In this document: positions 1 to 16,200 of the stretch, piece by piece | Position numbering within the stretch: position 1 is the stretch's first letter | Layout: the number at the start of each line of letters is the position of its first letter | DNA from: Megascapheus bottae | Taxonomy: Eukaryota > Chordata > Mammalia > Rodentia > Geomyidae | NCBI GenBank assembly: GCA_024803745.1 | Contig: JANJXV010000159.1 | Location: 494,498 to 558,497 of the forward strand | Direction of reading: 5' to 3' | DNA: 64,000 nucleotides | The notes under the pieces: model-generated | Seen by the model: only the letters and a program-made list of their open reading frames with translations | Databases searched by the model: none | What the model was told of the DNA's origin: nothing | Translations under genes and position numbers: made by a program

Positions 1-3000
1 TTCACAAACACCCATTCTATGACTTCACACACCTCCATTCTATGACTTCACACACCTCCATTCTGTGACTTCACACACCTCCATTCTATGACTTCAAACA
101 CCTCCATTGTGACTACACACACCTCCATTCTATGAGTTCAACACCTCCATTCTGACTTCACACACCTCCATTCTGACTTCACATACCTCCATTCTGAATT
201 CACACAGCTCAATTCTGTGACTTCACAAAATTCCATTCTGACTTCAAACACCTCCATTGTATGTATTCACACACCTCCATTCTGTGACTTCACACACTTC
301 CATTGTGACGTCACACACCTCCATTCTATGAGTTCACACACCTCCATTCTATGACTTCACACACCTCCATTCTGACTTCACAAACCTCTATTCTATGACT
401 TCGCACACCTCCATTCTGACATCACACACCTCCAATCTATGACTTCACAGACCTCGAATCTGTGACTTCCCTCACCTCCACTCTATGACTTCACACTCCT
501 CCATTCTATGACTTCCCACACATCCTTTCTATGACTTCACCCACCTTCATTCTATGACTTCACACCTCCATTCTGAATTCACACACTTCCATTCAGTGAC
601 TTCACACACCTCCATTCAATGACTTCACACACCTCCATTCTATGACTTCACACACCTTCATTCTTACTTCAGAAACATCCATTCTATGACCTCACTCACC
701 TCCATCTATGCCTTCACAAACCTCCATTCTGTGACTTCACACACCTCCATACTGAGTTCACAAAACTCCATTTGGTGACTTAACACACCTCCATTCTGAC
801 TTCACACACGTCCATTCTATGACTTCACACCCTTCCATTCTGTGACTTCACACACCTCCATTCTGTGACTTCACACACCTCTATTCTGAGTTCACACACC
901 TCCATTCTGTGACATCACACACCTCCATTCTATGACTTCACACACCTACATTCTATGACTTCACACATCCATTTTGACTTCACACACCTCCAATATATGA
1001 CTTCAATCAGCTCAATTCTCTGACTTCACACACCTCCATTCTATGACTTTAAACCCGTCCATTCAGTGACTTCACACACCTCCATTCAATGACTTCACCA
1101 ACCTCCATTCTATGACTTCACACACCTCCATTCTCCGACTTCACATCCCTCTAATTTGATTTCTCATACCTCCATTCTATAACTTCACAAACCTCACTTC
1201 GGGGACTTCACAATACTCCATACTATGACTTCACACACCTCCATCTATGACTTCACACACCTCCATTATGAGTTCACACACCTCCATTCTGTGACTTCAC
1301 ACACCTCCATTCTGACTTCACACACCTCCATTGTATGACTTCACCCACCTCCATTCTTTGACTTCACACACCTCCATTCTATGACTTCACACACCTCCAC
1401 TCTGTGACTTTACACACTTCCATTCTTTGACTTCACACACCTCCAATCTCTGAATTCACAAAATTCCATTGTGACGTCACACACCTCCATTCTATGAGTT
1501 CACACACCTCCATTCTATGACTTCACTCACCTCCATTCTATGACTTCACACACCTCCTTTCTGAGTTGACACACCTCCAATCTATGACTTCACACACCTC
1601 CAATCTGAATTCACACACCTCCATTCTATGACTTCACCCACCTCCATTCTATGACTTCACACACCTCCATTCTCCGACTTCACACCCCTCTAATTTGATT
1701 TCTCATCCTCCATTCTATGACTTCACAAAACTTCCTTCGGTGACTTCACAATACTCCATTCTTTGACTTCCCACATCTACATTCTATGACTTCACACTCC
1801 TCAATTCTGACTCACACAACTCCATTCTGTGACTTCACAAAACTTCATTCTATGATTTCACATATCTCCATACTATGACTTCACAAACCTCCATTCTGAG
1901 TTCACACACCTCCATTCTGTGACTTCACACACCTCCATTCCAGCTTCACACACCTCCATTGTATGACTTCACACCCCTCCATTCTGTGCCTTCACACACC
2001 TCCACTCTGTGACTTCACACATCTCCATTCTATGACTTCACACACTTCCATTGTGACGTCACACACCTCCATTCTATGAGTTCACACACCTCCATTCTGA
2101 CTTCACACACCTCCATTCTATGACTTCACACACCTCCATTCTGAATTCACACAGCTCCATTCTGTGACTTCACAAAACTCCATTCAATGATTTCACACAC
2201 CTCCATACTATGACTTCACACAACTCCATCTATGACTTCGCACACCTCCATTCTGACATCACACACCTCCATTCTATGACTTCACAGACCTCGAATCTGT
2301 GACTTCACTCACATGCACTCTATGACTTCACACTCCTCCATTCTATGACTTCCCACACCTCCTTTCTATGACTTCACCCACCTCCAATCTATGACTACAC
2401 ACCTCCATTCTGACTTCGCACACCTCCATTCTGTGACTTCACACACCTCCATTCCATGACTTCACACACCTTCATTTTTACTTCAGAAACATTCACACAC
2501 CTCCATTCTTTGACTTCACAAACCTCCATTCTGTGACTTCACACATGCATTTTGACTTCACACACCTCCAATATATGACTTCAAACACCTCAATTCTGTG
2601 ACTTCACACAGCTCCATTCTATGACTTCATAACGTCCATTCTGTGACTTCACACAGCTCCATTCTATGACTTCACACACTTCCATTCTATGACTTCACAC
2701 ACCTCCATTCTGTGCCTTTACACACCTCCATTCTGAGTTCACACACCTCCATTCTGTGACGTCACACACCTCTATTCTGTCACTTCCCACACCTCCATTC
2801 TGTGACTTCACACACGTCCATTCTATGACTTCATACACCTCCATTCTGACTTCACACACTTCCATTCTATGACTTCGCACACCTCTCTTCTGATTTCACA
2901 CACCTCCATTCTGTGACTTCACACACCTACATTCAATGACTTCACACACCCACATTCTTTGACTTCACACACCTCCAATCTGACATCACACACCTCCATT

Positions 3001-3610
3001 CTATGATTTCACAGACCTCGAATCTAATGACTTCACTCACCTGCACTCTATGACTACCCACACCTCTTTCTATGACTTCACCCACCTCCAATATATGACT
3101 ACACACCTCCATTCTGACTTCACACACCTATATTCTGTGACTTCACACACATCCATTCTATGACTTCACACACCTCCATTCTATGACTTCACACACCTTC
3201 ATTCTTACTTCAGAAACATCCATTCTATGACTTCACACACCTCCATTCTGTGACTTCACAAACCTCCATTCTGTGACTTCACACACCTCCATTCTGACTT
3301 CACACACTTCCATTCTATGACTTCACACACTTCCATTCTATGACTTCACACACCTCGATTCTCTGACTTCACACACTTCCATTCTGAGTTCACACACCTC
3401 TATTCTGTGATTTCACACATCTCCATTCTGTGACTTCACACACATCCATTCTGTGACTTCACACACTTCCATTCTATGACTTCACACACCTTCATTCTAT
3501 GATTTCACACACCTCCATTCTGTGACTTCACAAACCTCCATTCTATGACCTCACACACCCTCATTCTATGATTTCACACACCTCCATTCTATGACTTCAC
3601 ACATCCATTT
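1..3610 (+). repeat. Left partial higher-order unit
   Basis: This block continues beyond the left edge of the window. Rare marker monomers align it with DNA about 6.4 kb downstream: the GTGACTACACAC marker near 111 returns near 6608 (offset 6497), the TCTCCGACTTC marker near 1133 returns near 7563 (6430), its second form near 1672 returns near 8032 (6360), and the ATTCACACAC junction near 2491 returns near 8943 (6452). The drifting offset shows gain and loss of small groups of monomers. From about 2700 to 3610 it resembles 10780-11770 instead, so the block is itself a mosaic. No gene is present; short open frames on the minus strand near 2695-3127 are repeat artefacts. Confidence 0.75.
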
Positions 3611-6600
3611 TGACTTCACACACCTCCAATATATGACTTCAAACACCTCAATTTTGTGACTTCACACACCTCCATTCTATGATTTCAAACCGTCCATTCT
3701 GTGACTTCACACACCTCCATTTTATGACTTCACAACTTCCATTCTATGACTTCACACACCACCATTCTGTGACTTTACACACCTCCATTCTGTGACTTCA
3801 CACACCTCCATTCTGTGACTTCCACCACCTCCATTCTGTGACTTCACACACCTCCATTCTGTGACTTCACACACCTCCATTCTATGACTTCACACACGTC
3901 CATTCTGTGACTTCACACACCTCCATTCTATGACTTCACACACCTGCATTGTGACTACACACACTACCATTCTATGAGTACACACACCTCCATTCTGACT
4001 TCACACACCTCCATTCTATGACTTCACAGAGCTCCATTCTATGACTTCACACACCTCCTTTCTATGACATCACCCAACTCCATTCTATGACTTCACACCT
4101 CCATTCTGACTTCACACACCTCCATTCTGTGACTTCACACACCTCCATTATATGACTTCACACACCTCCATTCCTTGACTTCACGCACCTCCATTCTATG
4201 CCTCCACACACCTCCATTCTGTGACTTCACACATCCATTCTATGCCTTCACACACCTTCATTCTTACTTCACAAACATATATTCTATGACTTCACACCTC
4301 CATTCTTTGACTTCACACACCTCCATTCTATGTCTTCACACACCTCCATTCTTTGACTTCACACACCTAAATTCTGAGTTGACACATCTCCAATCTGTGA
4401 CTTCACACACCTCCATTCTGACTTCACACATCTCCATTCTGTGACTTCACACACCTTCATTTTTACTTTACAAACATCCATTCAATAACTTTACACACCT
4501 CCATTCTATGACTTCACACACCTCCATTCAGTGACTTCACACACCTCCATTCTATGAGTTCACACACCTCCAATCTGACTTCACACACCTCCATTGTATG
4601 ACTTTACACACCTCCAATCTGAATTCACACAGCTCCATTCTGTGCCTTCACAAAACTCTATTCTATGATTTCACACACCTCCATACTATGACTTCACACA
4701 ACTCCATCTATGACTTCACACACCTCCATTCTGACTTCACACACCTCTATTCTATGACTTCGCACATCTCCATTCTGACATCACACACCCCCATTCTATG
4801 ACTTCACAGACCTCGAATCTGTGATTTCACTCACATGCACTCTTTGACTTCACACTCCTCCATTCTATGAGTTCCCACACCTGCTTTCTATGACTTCACC
4901 CACCTCCAATCTATGACTACACACCTCCATTCTGACTTCACACACCTCCATTCTGTGACTTCACATACCTCCATTCCATGACTTCACACACCTTCATTTT
5001 TACTCTAGAAACATTCACACACCTCCATTCTATGACTTCACAAACCTCCATTCTGTGACTTCACACATGCATTTTGACTTCACACACCTCCAATATATGA
5101 CTTCAAACACCTCAATTCTGTGACTTCACACAGCTCCATTCTATGACTTCATAACGTCCATTCTTTGACTTCAGACAGCTCCATTCTATGACTTCACACA
5201 CTTCCATTCTATGACTTCACACACCTCCATTCTGTGCCTTTACACACCTCCATTCTGAGTTCACACACCTCCATTCTGTGACGTCACACACCTCTATTCT
5301 GTCACTTCCCACACCTCCATTCTGTGACATCACACACCTCCATTCTATGACTTCACACACCTCTATTCTGACTTCACACACCTCCATTCTATGACTCCAT
5401 ACACCTCCATTCTGACTTCACGCACCTCCATTCTATGACTTCGCACACCTCTCTTCTGATTTCACACACCTACATTCTGTGACTTCACACACCTCCATTC
5501 AATGACTTCACACACCTACATTCTTTGAATTCACACACCTCCACTCTGACATCACACACCTCCATTCCATGATTTCACAGACCTCGAATCTGTGACTTCA
5601 CTCACCTGTACTCTATGACTACCCACACCTCTTTCTATGACTTCACCCACCTCCAATCTATGACTACACACCTCCATTCTGTGACTTCACACACCTCCAT
5701 TCTATGACTTCACACACCTCCATTCTATGACTTCACACACCTTCATTCTTACTTCAGAAACATCCATTCTATGACTTCACACACCTCCATTCTATGACTT
5801 CACACACCTCCATTCTGTGACTTCACACACCCCCAATCTATGAGTTCACATACCTCCATTCTATGACTTCACACACCTTCATTCTTACTTCAGAAACATC
5901 CATTCTATGACTTCACACACCTCCATTCTATGACTTCACAAACCTCCATTCTGTGACTTCACACACCTCCATTCTGAGTTCACAAAACTCCATTCGTTGA
6001 CTTCACACACCTCCATTCTGACTTCACACACCTCCATTCTATGACTTCACACACTTCCATTCTATGACTTCGTACACCTCCATTCTGTGACTTCACACAC
6101 CTCCATTCTGAGTTCACACACCTCCATTCTGTGACTTCACACACCTCCAATCTATGACTTCACAGAGCTCCAAACTGTGACTTCACACACCTCCATTCTA
6201 TGACTTCACACACATCCATTCTGTGACTTCACACACCTCCATTCTATGACCTCACACACCCTCTTTCTATGATTTCACACACCTCCATTCTATGACTTCA
6301 CACATCCATTTTGATTTTACACACCTCCAGTATATGACTTCAAACACCTCAATTCTGGGACTTCACACACCTCCATTCTATGACTTCATACCGTCCATTC
6401 TGTGACATCACACATCTCCATTCGATGACTTAACACACTTCCATTCTATGACCTCACACACCTCCATTCTGTGACTTCCACACCTCCATTCTGTGTCTTC
6501 ATTCACCTCCATTCTATGACTTAACACACCTTCATTCTATGACTTCACACACCTCCATTCTGTGACTTCACCCACCTCCATTCTATGACTTCAAACACCT

Positions 6601-9600
6601 CCATTGTGACTACACACACCTCCATTCTATGAGTTCAACACCTCCATTCTGACTTCACACACCTCCATTCTGACTTCACATACCTCCATTCTGAATTCAC
6701 ACAGCTCAATTCTGTGACTTCACAAAATTCCATTCTGACTTCAAACACCTCCATTGTATGTATTCACACACCTCCATTCTGTGACTTCACACACTTCCAT
6801 TGTGACGTCACACACCTCCATTCTATGAGTTCACACACCTCCATTCTATGACTTCACACACCTCCATTCTGACTTCACAAACCTCTATTCTGTGACTTCG
6901 CACACCTCCATTCTGACATCACACACCTCCAATCTATGACTTCACAGACCTCGAATCTGTGACTTCACTCAACTCCACTCTATGACTTCACACTCCTCCA
7001 TTCTATGACTTCCCACACCTCCTTTCTATGACTTCACCCACCTTCATTCTATGACTTCACACCTCCATTCTGAATTCACACACTTCCATTCAGTGACTTC
7101 ACACACCTCCATTCAATGACTTCACACACCTCCATTCTATGACTTCACACACCTTCATTCTTACTTCAGAAACATCCATTCTATGACCTCACTCACCTCC
7201 ATCTATGCCTTCAGAAACCTCCATTCTGTGAGTTCACACACCTCCATACTGAGTTCACAAAACTCCATTTGGTGACTTAACACACCTCCATTCTGACTTC
7301 ACACACGTCCATTCTATGACTTCACACCCTTCCATTCTGTGACTTCACACACCTCCATTCTATGACTTCACACACCTACATTCTATGACTTCACACATCC
7401 ATTTTGACTTCACACACCTCAATTATATGACTTCAATCAGCTCAATTCTCTGACTTCACACACCTCCATTCTATGACTTTAAACCCGTCCATTCAGTGAC
7501 TTCACACACCTTCATTCAATGACTTCACCCACCTCCATTCTATGACTTCACACACCTCCATTCTCCGACTTCACATCCCTCTAATTTGATTTCTCATACT
7601 TCCATTCTATAACTTCACAAACCTCACTTCGGTGACTTCACAATACTCCATACTATGACTTCACACACCTCCATCTATGACTTCACACAACTCCATTATG
7701 AGTTCACACACCTCCATTCTGTGACTTCACACACCTCCATTCTGACTTCACACACCTCCATTGTATGACTTCGCCCACCTCCATTCTTTGACTTCACACA
7801 CCTCCTATCTCTGAATTCACAAACTTCCATTGTGACGTCACACACCTCCATTCTATGAGTTCACACACCTCCATTCTATGACTTCACTCACCTCCATTCT
7901 ATGCCTTCACACACCTCCTTTCTGAGTTGACACACCTCCATTCTATGACTTCACACACCTCCATCTGAATTCACACACCTCCATTCTATGACTTCACCCA
8001 CCTCCATTCTATGACTTCACACACCTCCATTCTCCGACTTCACACCCCTCTAATTTGATTTCTCATACCTCCATTCTATGACTTCACAAACCTTCCTTCG
8101 GTGACTTCACAATACTCCATTCTTTGACTTCCCACATCTACATTCTATGACTTCACACTCCTCAATTCTGACTCACACAACTCCATTCTGTGACTTCACA
8201 AAATTTCATTCTATGATTTCACATATCTCCATACTATGACTTCACACACCTCCATTCTGAGTTCACACACCTCCATTCTGTGACTTCACACACCTCCATT
8301 CCGGCTTCACACACCTCCATTGTATGACTTCACACACCTCCATTCTGTGACTTCACACACCTCCACTCTGTGACTTTACACACCTCCATTCTTTGACTTC
8401 ACACCGCTCCATTCTGTGCCTTCACACGCCTCCACTCTGTGACTTCACACATCTCCATTCTATGACTTCACACACTTCCATTGTGACGTCACACACCTCC
8501 ATTCTATGAGTTCACACACCTCCATTCTGACTTCACACACCTCCATTCTATGACTTCACACACCTCCATTCTGAATTCACACAGCTCCATTCTGTGACTT
8601 CACAAAACTCCATTCTATGATTTCACACACCTCCATACTATGACTTCATACACCTCCATTCTGACTTCACACACCTCTATTCTATGACTTCGCACACCTC
8701 CATTCTGACATCACACACCTCCATTCTATGACTTCACAGACCTCGAATCTGTGACTTCACTCACATGCACTCTATGACTTCACACTTCTCCATTCTATGA
8801 CTTCCCACACCTCCTTTCTATGATTTCACCCACCTCCAATCTATGACTACACACCTCCATTCTGACTTCACACACCTCCATTCTGTGACTTCACACACCT
8901 CCATTCCATGACTTCACACACCTTCATTTTTACTTCAGAAACATTCACACACCTCCATTCTTTGACTTCACAAACCTCCATTCTGTGACTTCACACATGC
9001 ATTTTGACTTCACACACCTCCAATATATGACTTCAAACACCTCAATTCTGTGACTTCACACAGCTTCATTCTATGACTTCATAACGTCCATTCTGTGACT
9101 TCACACAGCTCCATTCTATGACTTCACACACTTCCATTCTATGACTTCACACACCTCCATTCTGTGCCTTTACACACCTCCATTCTGAGTTCACACACCT
9201 CCATTCTGTGACTTCACACATGCATTTTGACTTCACACACCTCCAATATATGACTTCAAACACCTCAATTCTGTGACTTGACACAGCTCCATTCTATGAC
9301 TTCATAACGTCCATTCTGTGACTTCACACACCTCCATTCTATGACTTCACACACGTCCATTCTGTGACTTCACACACCTCCATTCTATGACTTCACACAC
9401 CTGCATTGTGACTACACACACTACCATTCTATGAGTACACACACCTCCATTCTGACTTCACACACCTCCATTCTATGACTTCACAGAGCTCCATTCTATG
9501 ACTTCACACACCTCCTTTCTATGACATCACCCAACTCCATTCTATGACTTCACACCTCCATTCTGACTTCACACACCTCCATTCTGTGACTTCACACACC

Positions 9601-12600
9601 TCCATTATATGACTTCACACACCTCCATTCTATGACTTCACACACCTCCATTCTATGCCTCCACACACCTCCATTCTGTGACTTCACACATCCATTCTAT
9701 GCCTTCACACACCTTCATTCTTAGTTCACAAACATATATTCTATGACTTCACACACCTCCATTCTTTGACTTCACACACCTCCATTCTATGTCTTCACAC
9801 ACCTCCATTCTTTGACTTCACACACCTAAATTCTGAGTTGACACATCTCCAATCTGTGACTTCACACACCTCCATTCTGACTTCACACATCTCCATTCTA
9901 TGACTTCACACACCTTCATTTTTACTTTACGAACATCCATTCTATAACTTCACACACCTCCATTCTATGACTTCACACACCTCCATTCAGTGACTTCACA
10001 CACCTCCATTCTATGATTTCACACACCTCCATTCTGTGACTTCACACCTCCATTCTATGACTTCGCATACTTCCATTGTGACGTCACACACCTCCATTCT
10101 ATGAGTTCACACACCTCCAATCTGACTTCACACACCTCCATTCTATGACTTCACACACCTCCATTCTGAATTCACACAGCTCCATTCTGTGCCTTCACAA
10201 AACTCTTTTCTATGATTTCACACAACTCCATACTATGACTTCACACAACTCCATCTATGACTTCACACACCTCCATTGTGACTTCACACACCTCTATTCT
10301 ATGTCTTCGCACATCTCCATGCTGACATCACACACCCCCATTCTATGACTTCACAGACCTCGAATCTGTGATTTCACTCACATGCACTCTTTGACTTCAC
10401 ACTCCTCCATTCTATGACTTCCCACACCTGCTTTCTATGACTTCACCCACCTCCAATCTATGACTACACACCTCCATTCTGACTTCACTCACCTCCATTC
10501 TGTGACTTCACACACCTCCATTCCATGACTTCACACACCTTCATTTTTACTTCAGAAACATTCACACACCTCCATTCTATGACTTCACAAACCTCCATTC
10601 TGTGACTTCACACATGCATTTTGACTTCACACACCTCCAATATATGACTTCAAACACCTCAATTCTGTGACTTCACACAGCTCCATTCTATGACTTCATA
10701 ACGTCCATTCTGTGACTTCACACAGCTCCATTCTATGACTTCACACACTTCCATTCTATGACTTCACACACCTCCATTCTGTGCCTTTACACACCTCCAT
10801 TCTGAGTTCACACACCTCCATTCTGTGACGTCACACACCTCTATTCTGTCACTTCCCAAACCTCCATTCTGTGACTTCACACACCTCCATTCTATGACTT
10901 CACACACCTCTATTCTGACTTCACACACCTCCATTCTATGACTTCATACACCTCCATTCTGACTTCACACACCTCCATTCTATGACTTCGCACACCTCTC
11001 TTCTGATTTCACACACCTCCATTCTGTGACTTCACACACCTCTATTCAATGACTTCACACACCTACATTCTTTGACTTCACACACCTCCAATCTGACATC
11101 ACACACCTCCATTCCATGATTTCACAGACCTCGAATCTGTGACTTCACTCACCTGCACTCTATGACTACCCACACCCCTTTCTATGACTTCACCCACCTC
11201 CAATCTATGACTACACACCTCCATTCTGACTTCACAAACCTCCATTCTGTGACTTCACACACCTCCATTCTATGACTTCACACACCTCCATTCTATGACT
11301 TCACACACCTTCATTCTTACTTCAGAAACATCCATTCTATGACTTCACACACCTCCATTCTATGACTTCACAAACCTCCATTCTGTGACTTCACACACCT
11401 CCATTCTGACTTCACACACTTCCATTCTATGACTTCACACACTTCCATTCTATGACTTCACACACCTCCATTCTCTGACTTCTTCACACACTTCCATTCT
11501 GAGTTCACACACCTCTATTCTCTGATTTCACACATCTCCATTCTGTGACTTCACACACCTCCATTCTGTGACTTCACACACTTCCATCTATGACTTCACA
11601 CACCTTCATTCTATGATTTCACACACCTCCATTCTGTGACTTCACAAACCTCCATTCTATGACCTCACACACCCTCATTCTATGATTTCACACATCTCCA
11701 TTCTATGACTTCACACATCCATTTGTACTTCACACACCTCCAATATATGACTTCAAACACCTCAATTCTGTGACTTCACACACCTCCATTCTATGATTTC
11801 AAACCGTCCATTCTGTGACTTCACACACCTCCATTTTATGACTTCACACACTTCCATTCTATGACTTCACACACCTCCATTCTGTGACTTTACACACCTC
11901 CATTCTGAGTTCACACACCTCAGTTCTGGGACTTCACACACCTCCAATCTGTGACTTCCCCCACCTCCATTCTGTGACTTCACACACCTCCATTTTATGA
12001 CTTCACACACCTCCATTCTATGACTTCACACACGTCCATTCTGTGACTTCACAGACCTCCATTCTATGACTTCTCACACCTCCATTGTGACTACACACAC
12101 TACCATTCTATGAGTTCACAAACCTCCATTCTGACTTCACACACCTCGATTCTATGACTTCACACACCTCCTTTCTATGACTTCACCCAACTCCATTCTA
12201 TGACTTCACACCTCCATTCTGACTTCACACACCTCCATTCTGTGACTTCACACACCTCCATTATATGACTTCACACACCTCCATTCTATGACTTCACACA
12301 CCTCCATTCTATGCCTTCACACACCTCCATTCTTTGACTTCACTCACCTCCATTCTATGTCTTCACACACCTCCATTTTTTGACTTCACACACCTAAATT
12401 CTGAGTTGACACATCTGCATTCTGTGACTTCACACTCCTCCATTCTGACTTCACACATCTCCATTCTATGACTTCACACACCTTCATTTTTACTTTACAA
12501 ACAGCCATTCTATAACTTCACACACCTCCATTCTATGACTTCACACACCTCCATTCAGTGACTTCACACACCTCCATTCTATGACTTCACACACCTCCAT

Positions 12601-13261
12601 TCTGTGACTTCACACACCTCCATTCTATGACTTCACACACCTCCATTCTATGACTTCACACACCTCCATTCTGTGACTTCACACACCTCCATTCTATGAC
12701 TTCACACACTTCCATTGTGACGTCACACACCTCCATTCTATGAGAACACACACCTCCATTCTGTGCCTTCACACACCTCCACTCTGTGACTTCACACACC
12801 TCCATTCTGAATTCACTCAGCTCCATTCTGTGCCTTCACAAAACTGTATTCTATGATTTCACACACCTCCATACTATGACTTCACACAACACCATCTATG
12901 ACTTCACACACCTCCATTCTGACTTCACACATCTCTATTCTATGACTTTGCACACCTCCATTCTGACATCACACACCTCCATTCTATGAATTCACAGACC
13001 TCAAATCTGTGATTTCACTCACATGCACTCTATGACTTCACACTCCTCCATTCTATGACTACCCACACCTCCTTTCTATGACTTCACCCACCTCCAATCT
13101 ATGACTACACACCTCCATTCTGACTTCACACACCTCCATTCTGTGACTTCACACACCTCCATTCCATGACTTCACACACCTTCATTTTTCCTTCAGAGAC
13201 ATTCACACACCTCCATTCTATGACTTCACAAACCTCCATTCTGTGACTTCACGCATGCATT
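3610..13261 (+). repeat. 9.65 kb higher-order unit, copy 1
   Basis: This is the first copy of a tandem duplication with a period of 9,652 bp. The ATTTTGTGAC marker near 3651, followed by the rare AAACCGTCC monomer, returns near 13303. The CTTCCACCAC marker near 3819 returns near 13471. Sequence just after the two markers (about 3661-3780 and 13313-13430) looks identical by eye. The right breakpoint lies near 13255-13310, where DNA typical of the end of this unit joins DNA typical of its start, as expected for a head-to-tail duplication. The unit contains marker monomers CAAACATATATTC, CCTCGAATCTGTG and TCAGAAACATCC, which are typical of the left half of the window. Confidence 0.82.
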
Positions 13262-16200
13262 TTGACTTCACACACCTCCAATATATGACTTCAAACACCT
13301 CAATTTTGTGACTTCACACACCTCCATTCTATGATTTCAAACCGTCCATTCTGTGACTTCACACACCTCCATTTTATGACTTCACAACTTCCATTCTATG
13401 ACTTCACACACCACCATTCTGTGACTTTACACACCTCCATTCTGTGACTTCACACACCTCCATTCTGTGACTTCCACCACCTCCATTCTGTGACTTCACA
13501 CACCTCCATTCTGTGACTTCACACACCTCCATTCTATGACTTCACACACGTCCATTCTGTGACTTCACACACCTCCATTCTATGACTTCACACACCTGCA
13601 TTGTGACTACACACACTACCATTCTATGAGTACACACACCTCCATTCTGACTTCACACACCTCCATTCTATGACTTCACAGAGCTCCATTCTATGACTTC
13701 ACACACCTCCTTTCTATGACATCACCCAACTCCATTCTATGACTTCACACCTCCATTCTGACTTCACACACCTCCATTCTGTGACTTCACACACCTCCAT
13801 TATATGACTTCACACACCTCCATTCCTTGACTTCACACACCTCCATTCTATGCCTCCACACACCTCCATTCTGTGACTTCACACATCCATTCTATGCCTT
13901 CACACACCTTCATTCTTACTTCACAAACATATATTCTATGACTTCACACACCTCCATTCTTTGACTTCACACACCTCCATTCTATGTCTTCACACACCTC
14001 CATTCTTTGACTTCACACACCTAAATTCTGAGTTGACACATCTCCAATCTGTGACTTCACACACCTCCATTCTGACTTCACACATCTCCATTCTGTGACT
14101 TCACACACCTTCATTTTTACTTTACAAACATCCATTCAATAACTTTACACACCTCCATTCTATGACTTCACACACCTCCATTCAGTGACTTCACACACCT
14201 CCATTCTATGAGTTCACACACCTCCAATCTGACTTCACACACCTCCATTCTATGACTTCACACACCTCCAATCTGAATTCACACAGCTCCATTCTGTGCC
14301 TTCACAAAACTCTATTCTATGATTTCACACACCTCCATACTATGACTTCACACAACTCCATCTATGACTTCACACACCTCCATTCTGACTTCACACACCT
14401 CTATTCTATGACTTCGCACATCTCCATTCTGACATCACACACCCCCATTCTATGACTTCACAGACCTCGAATCTGTGATTTCACTCACATGCACTCTTTG
14501 ACTTCACACTCCTCCATTCTATGAGTTCCCACACCTGCTTTCTATGACTTCACCCACCTCCAATCTATGACTACACACCTCCATTCTGACTTCACACACC
14601 TCCATTCTGTGACTTCACATACCTCCATTCCATGACTTCACACACCTTCATTTTTACTCTAGAAACATTCACACACCTCCATTCTATGACTTCACAAACC
14701 TCCATTCTGTGACTTCACACATGCATTTTGACTTCACACACCTCCAATATATGACTTCAAACACCTCAATTCTGTGACTTCACACAGCTCCATTCTATGA
14801 CTTCATAACGTCCATTCTTTGACTTCAGACAGCTCCATTCTATGACTTCACACACTTCCATTCTATGACTTCACACACCTCCATTCTGTGCCTTTACACA
14901 CCTCCATTCTGAGTTCACACACCTCCATTCTGTGACGTCACACACCTCTATTCTGTCACTTCCCACACCTCCATTCTGTGACTTCACACACCTCCATTCT
15001 ATGACTTCACACACCTCTATTCTGACTTCACACAACTCCATTCTATGACTTCATACACCTCCATTCTGACTTCACACACCTCCATTCTATGACTTCGCAC
15101 ACCTACATTCTTTGAATTCACACACCTCCAATCTGACATCACACACCTCCATTCCATGATTTCACAGACCTCGAATCTGTGACTTCACTCACCTGTACTC
15201 TATGACTACCCACACCTCTTTCTATGACTTCACCCACCTCCAATCTATGACTACACACCTCCATTCTGTGACTTCACACACCTCCATTCTATGACTTCAC
15301 ACACCTCCATTCTATGACTTCACACACCTTCATTCTTACTTCAGAAACATCCATTCTATGACTTCACACACCTCCATTCTATGACTTCACACACCTCCAT
15401 TCTGTGACTTCACACACCCCCAATCTATGAGTTCACATACCTCCATTCTATGACTTCACACACCTTCATTCTTACTTCAGAAACATCCATTCTATGACTT
15501 CACACACCTCCATTCTATGACTTCACAAACCTCCATTCTGTGACTTCACACACCTCCATTCTGAGTTCACAAAACTCCATTCGTTGACTTCACACACCTC
15601 CATTCTGACTTCACACACCTCCATTCTATGACTTCACACACTTCCATTCTATGACTTCGTACACCTCCATTCTGTGACTTCACACACCTCCATTCTGAGT
15701 TCACACACCTCCATTCTGTGACTTCACACACCTCCAATCTGTGACTTCACACAGCTCCAAACTGTGACTTCACACACCTCCATTCTATGACTTCACACAC
15801 ATCCATTCTGTGACTTCACACACCTCCATTCTATGACCTCACACACCCTCTTTCTATGATTTCACACACCTCCATTCTATGACTTCACACATCCATTTTG
15901 ATTTTACACACCTCCAGTATATGACTTCAAACACCTCAATTCTGGGACTTCACACACCTCCATTCTATGACTTCATACCGTCCATTCTGTGACATCACAC
16001 ACCTCCATTCGATGACTTAACACACTTCCATTCTATGACTTCACACACCTCCATTCTGTGACTTCCACACCTCCATTCTGTGTCTTCATTCACCTCCATT
16101 CTATGACTTAACACACCTTCATTCTTAATTCACAAACACCCATTCTATGACTTCACACACCTCCATTCTATGACTTCACACACCTCCATTCTGTGACTTC

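Noticed and set aside
2695..3127. Minus-strand open frames of 61 codons
   Set aside because: These are the reverse reading of the same monomers, rich in Val, Glu and Cys by arithmetic. A nearly identical frame at 25812-25997 follows from duplication of the DNA.
4175..4444. Protein-coding gene (longest open frame, 89 codons)
   Set aside because: The translation is only the satellite read in three phases (a His, Thr, Ser, Phe rich 23-residue cycle). It has no domain, and the frame closes wherever a short unit occurs.
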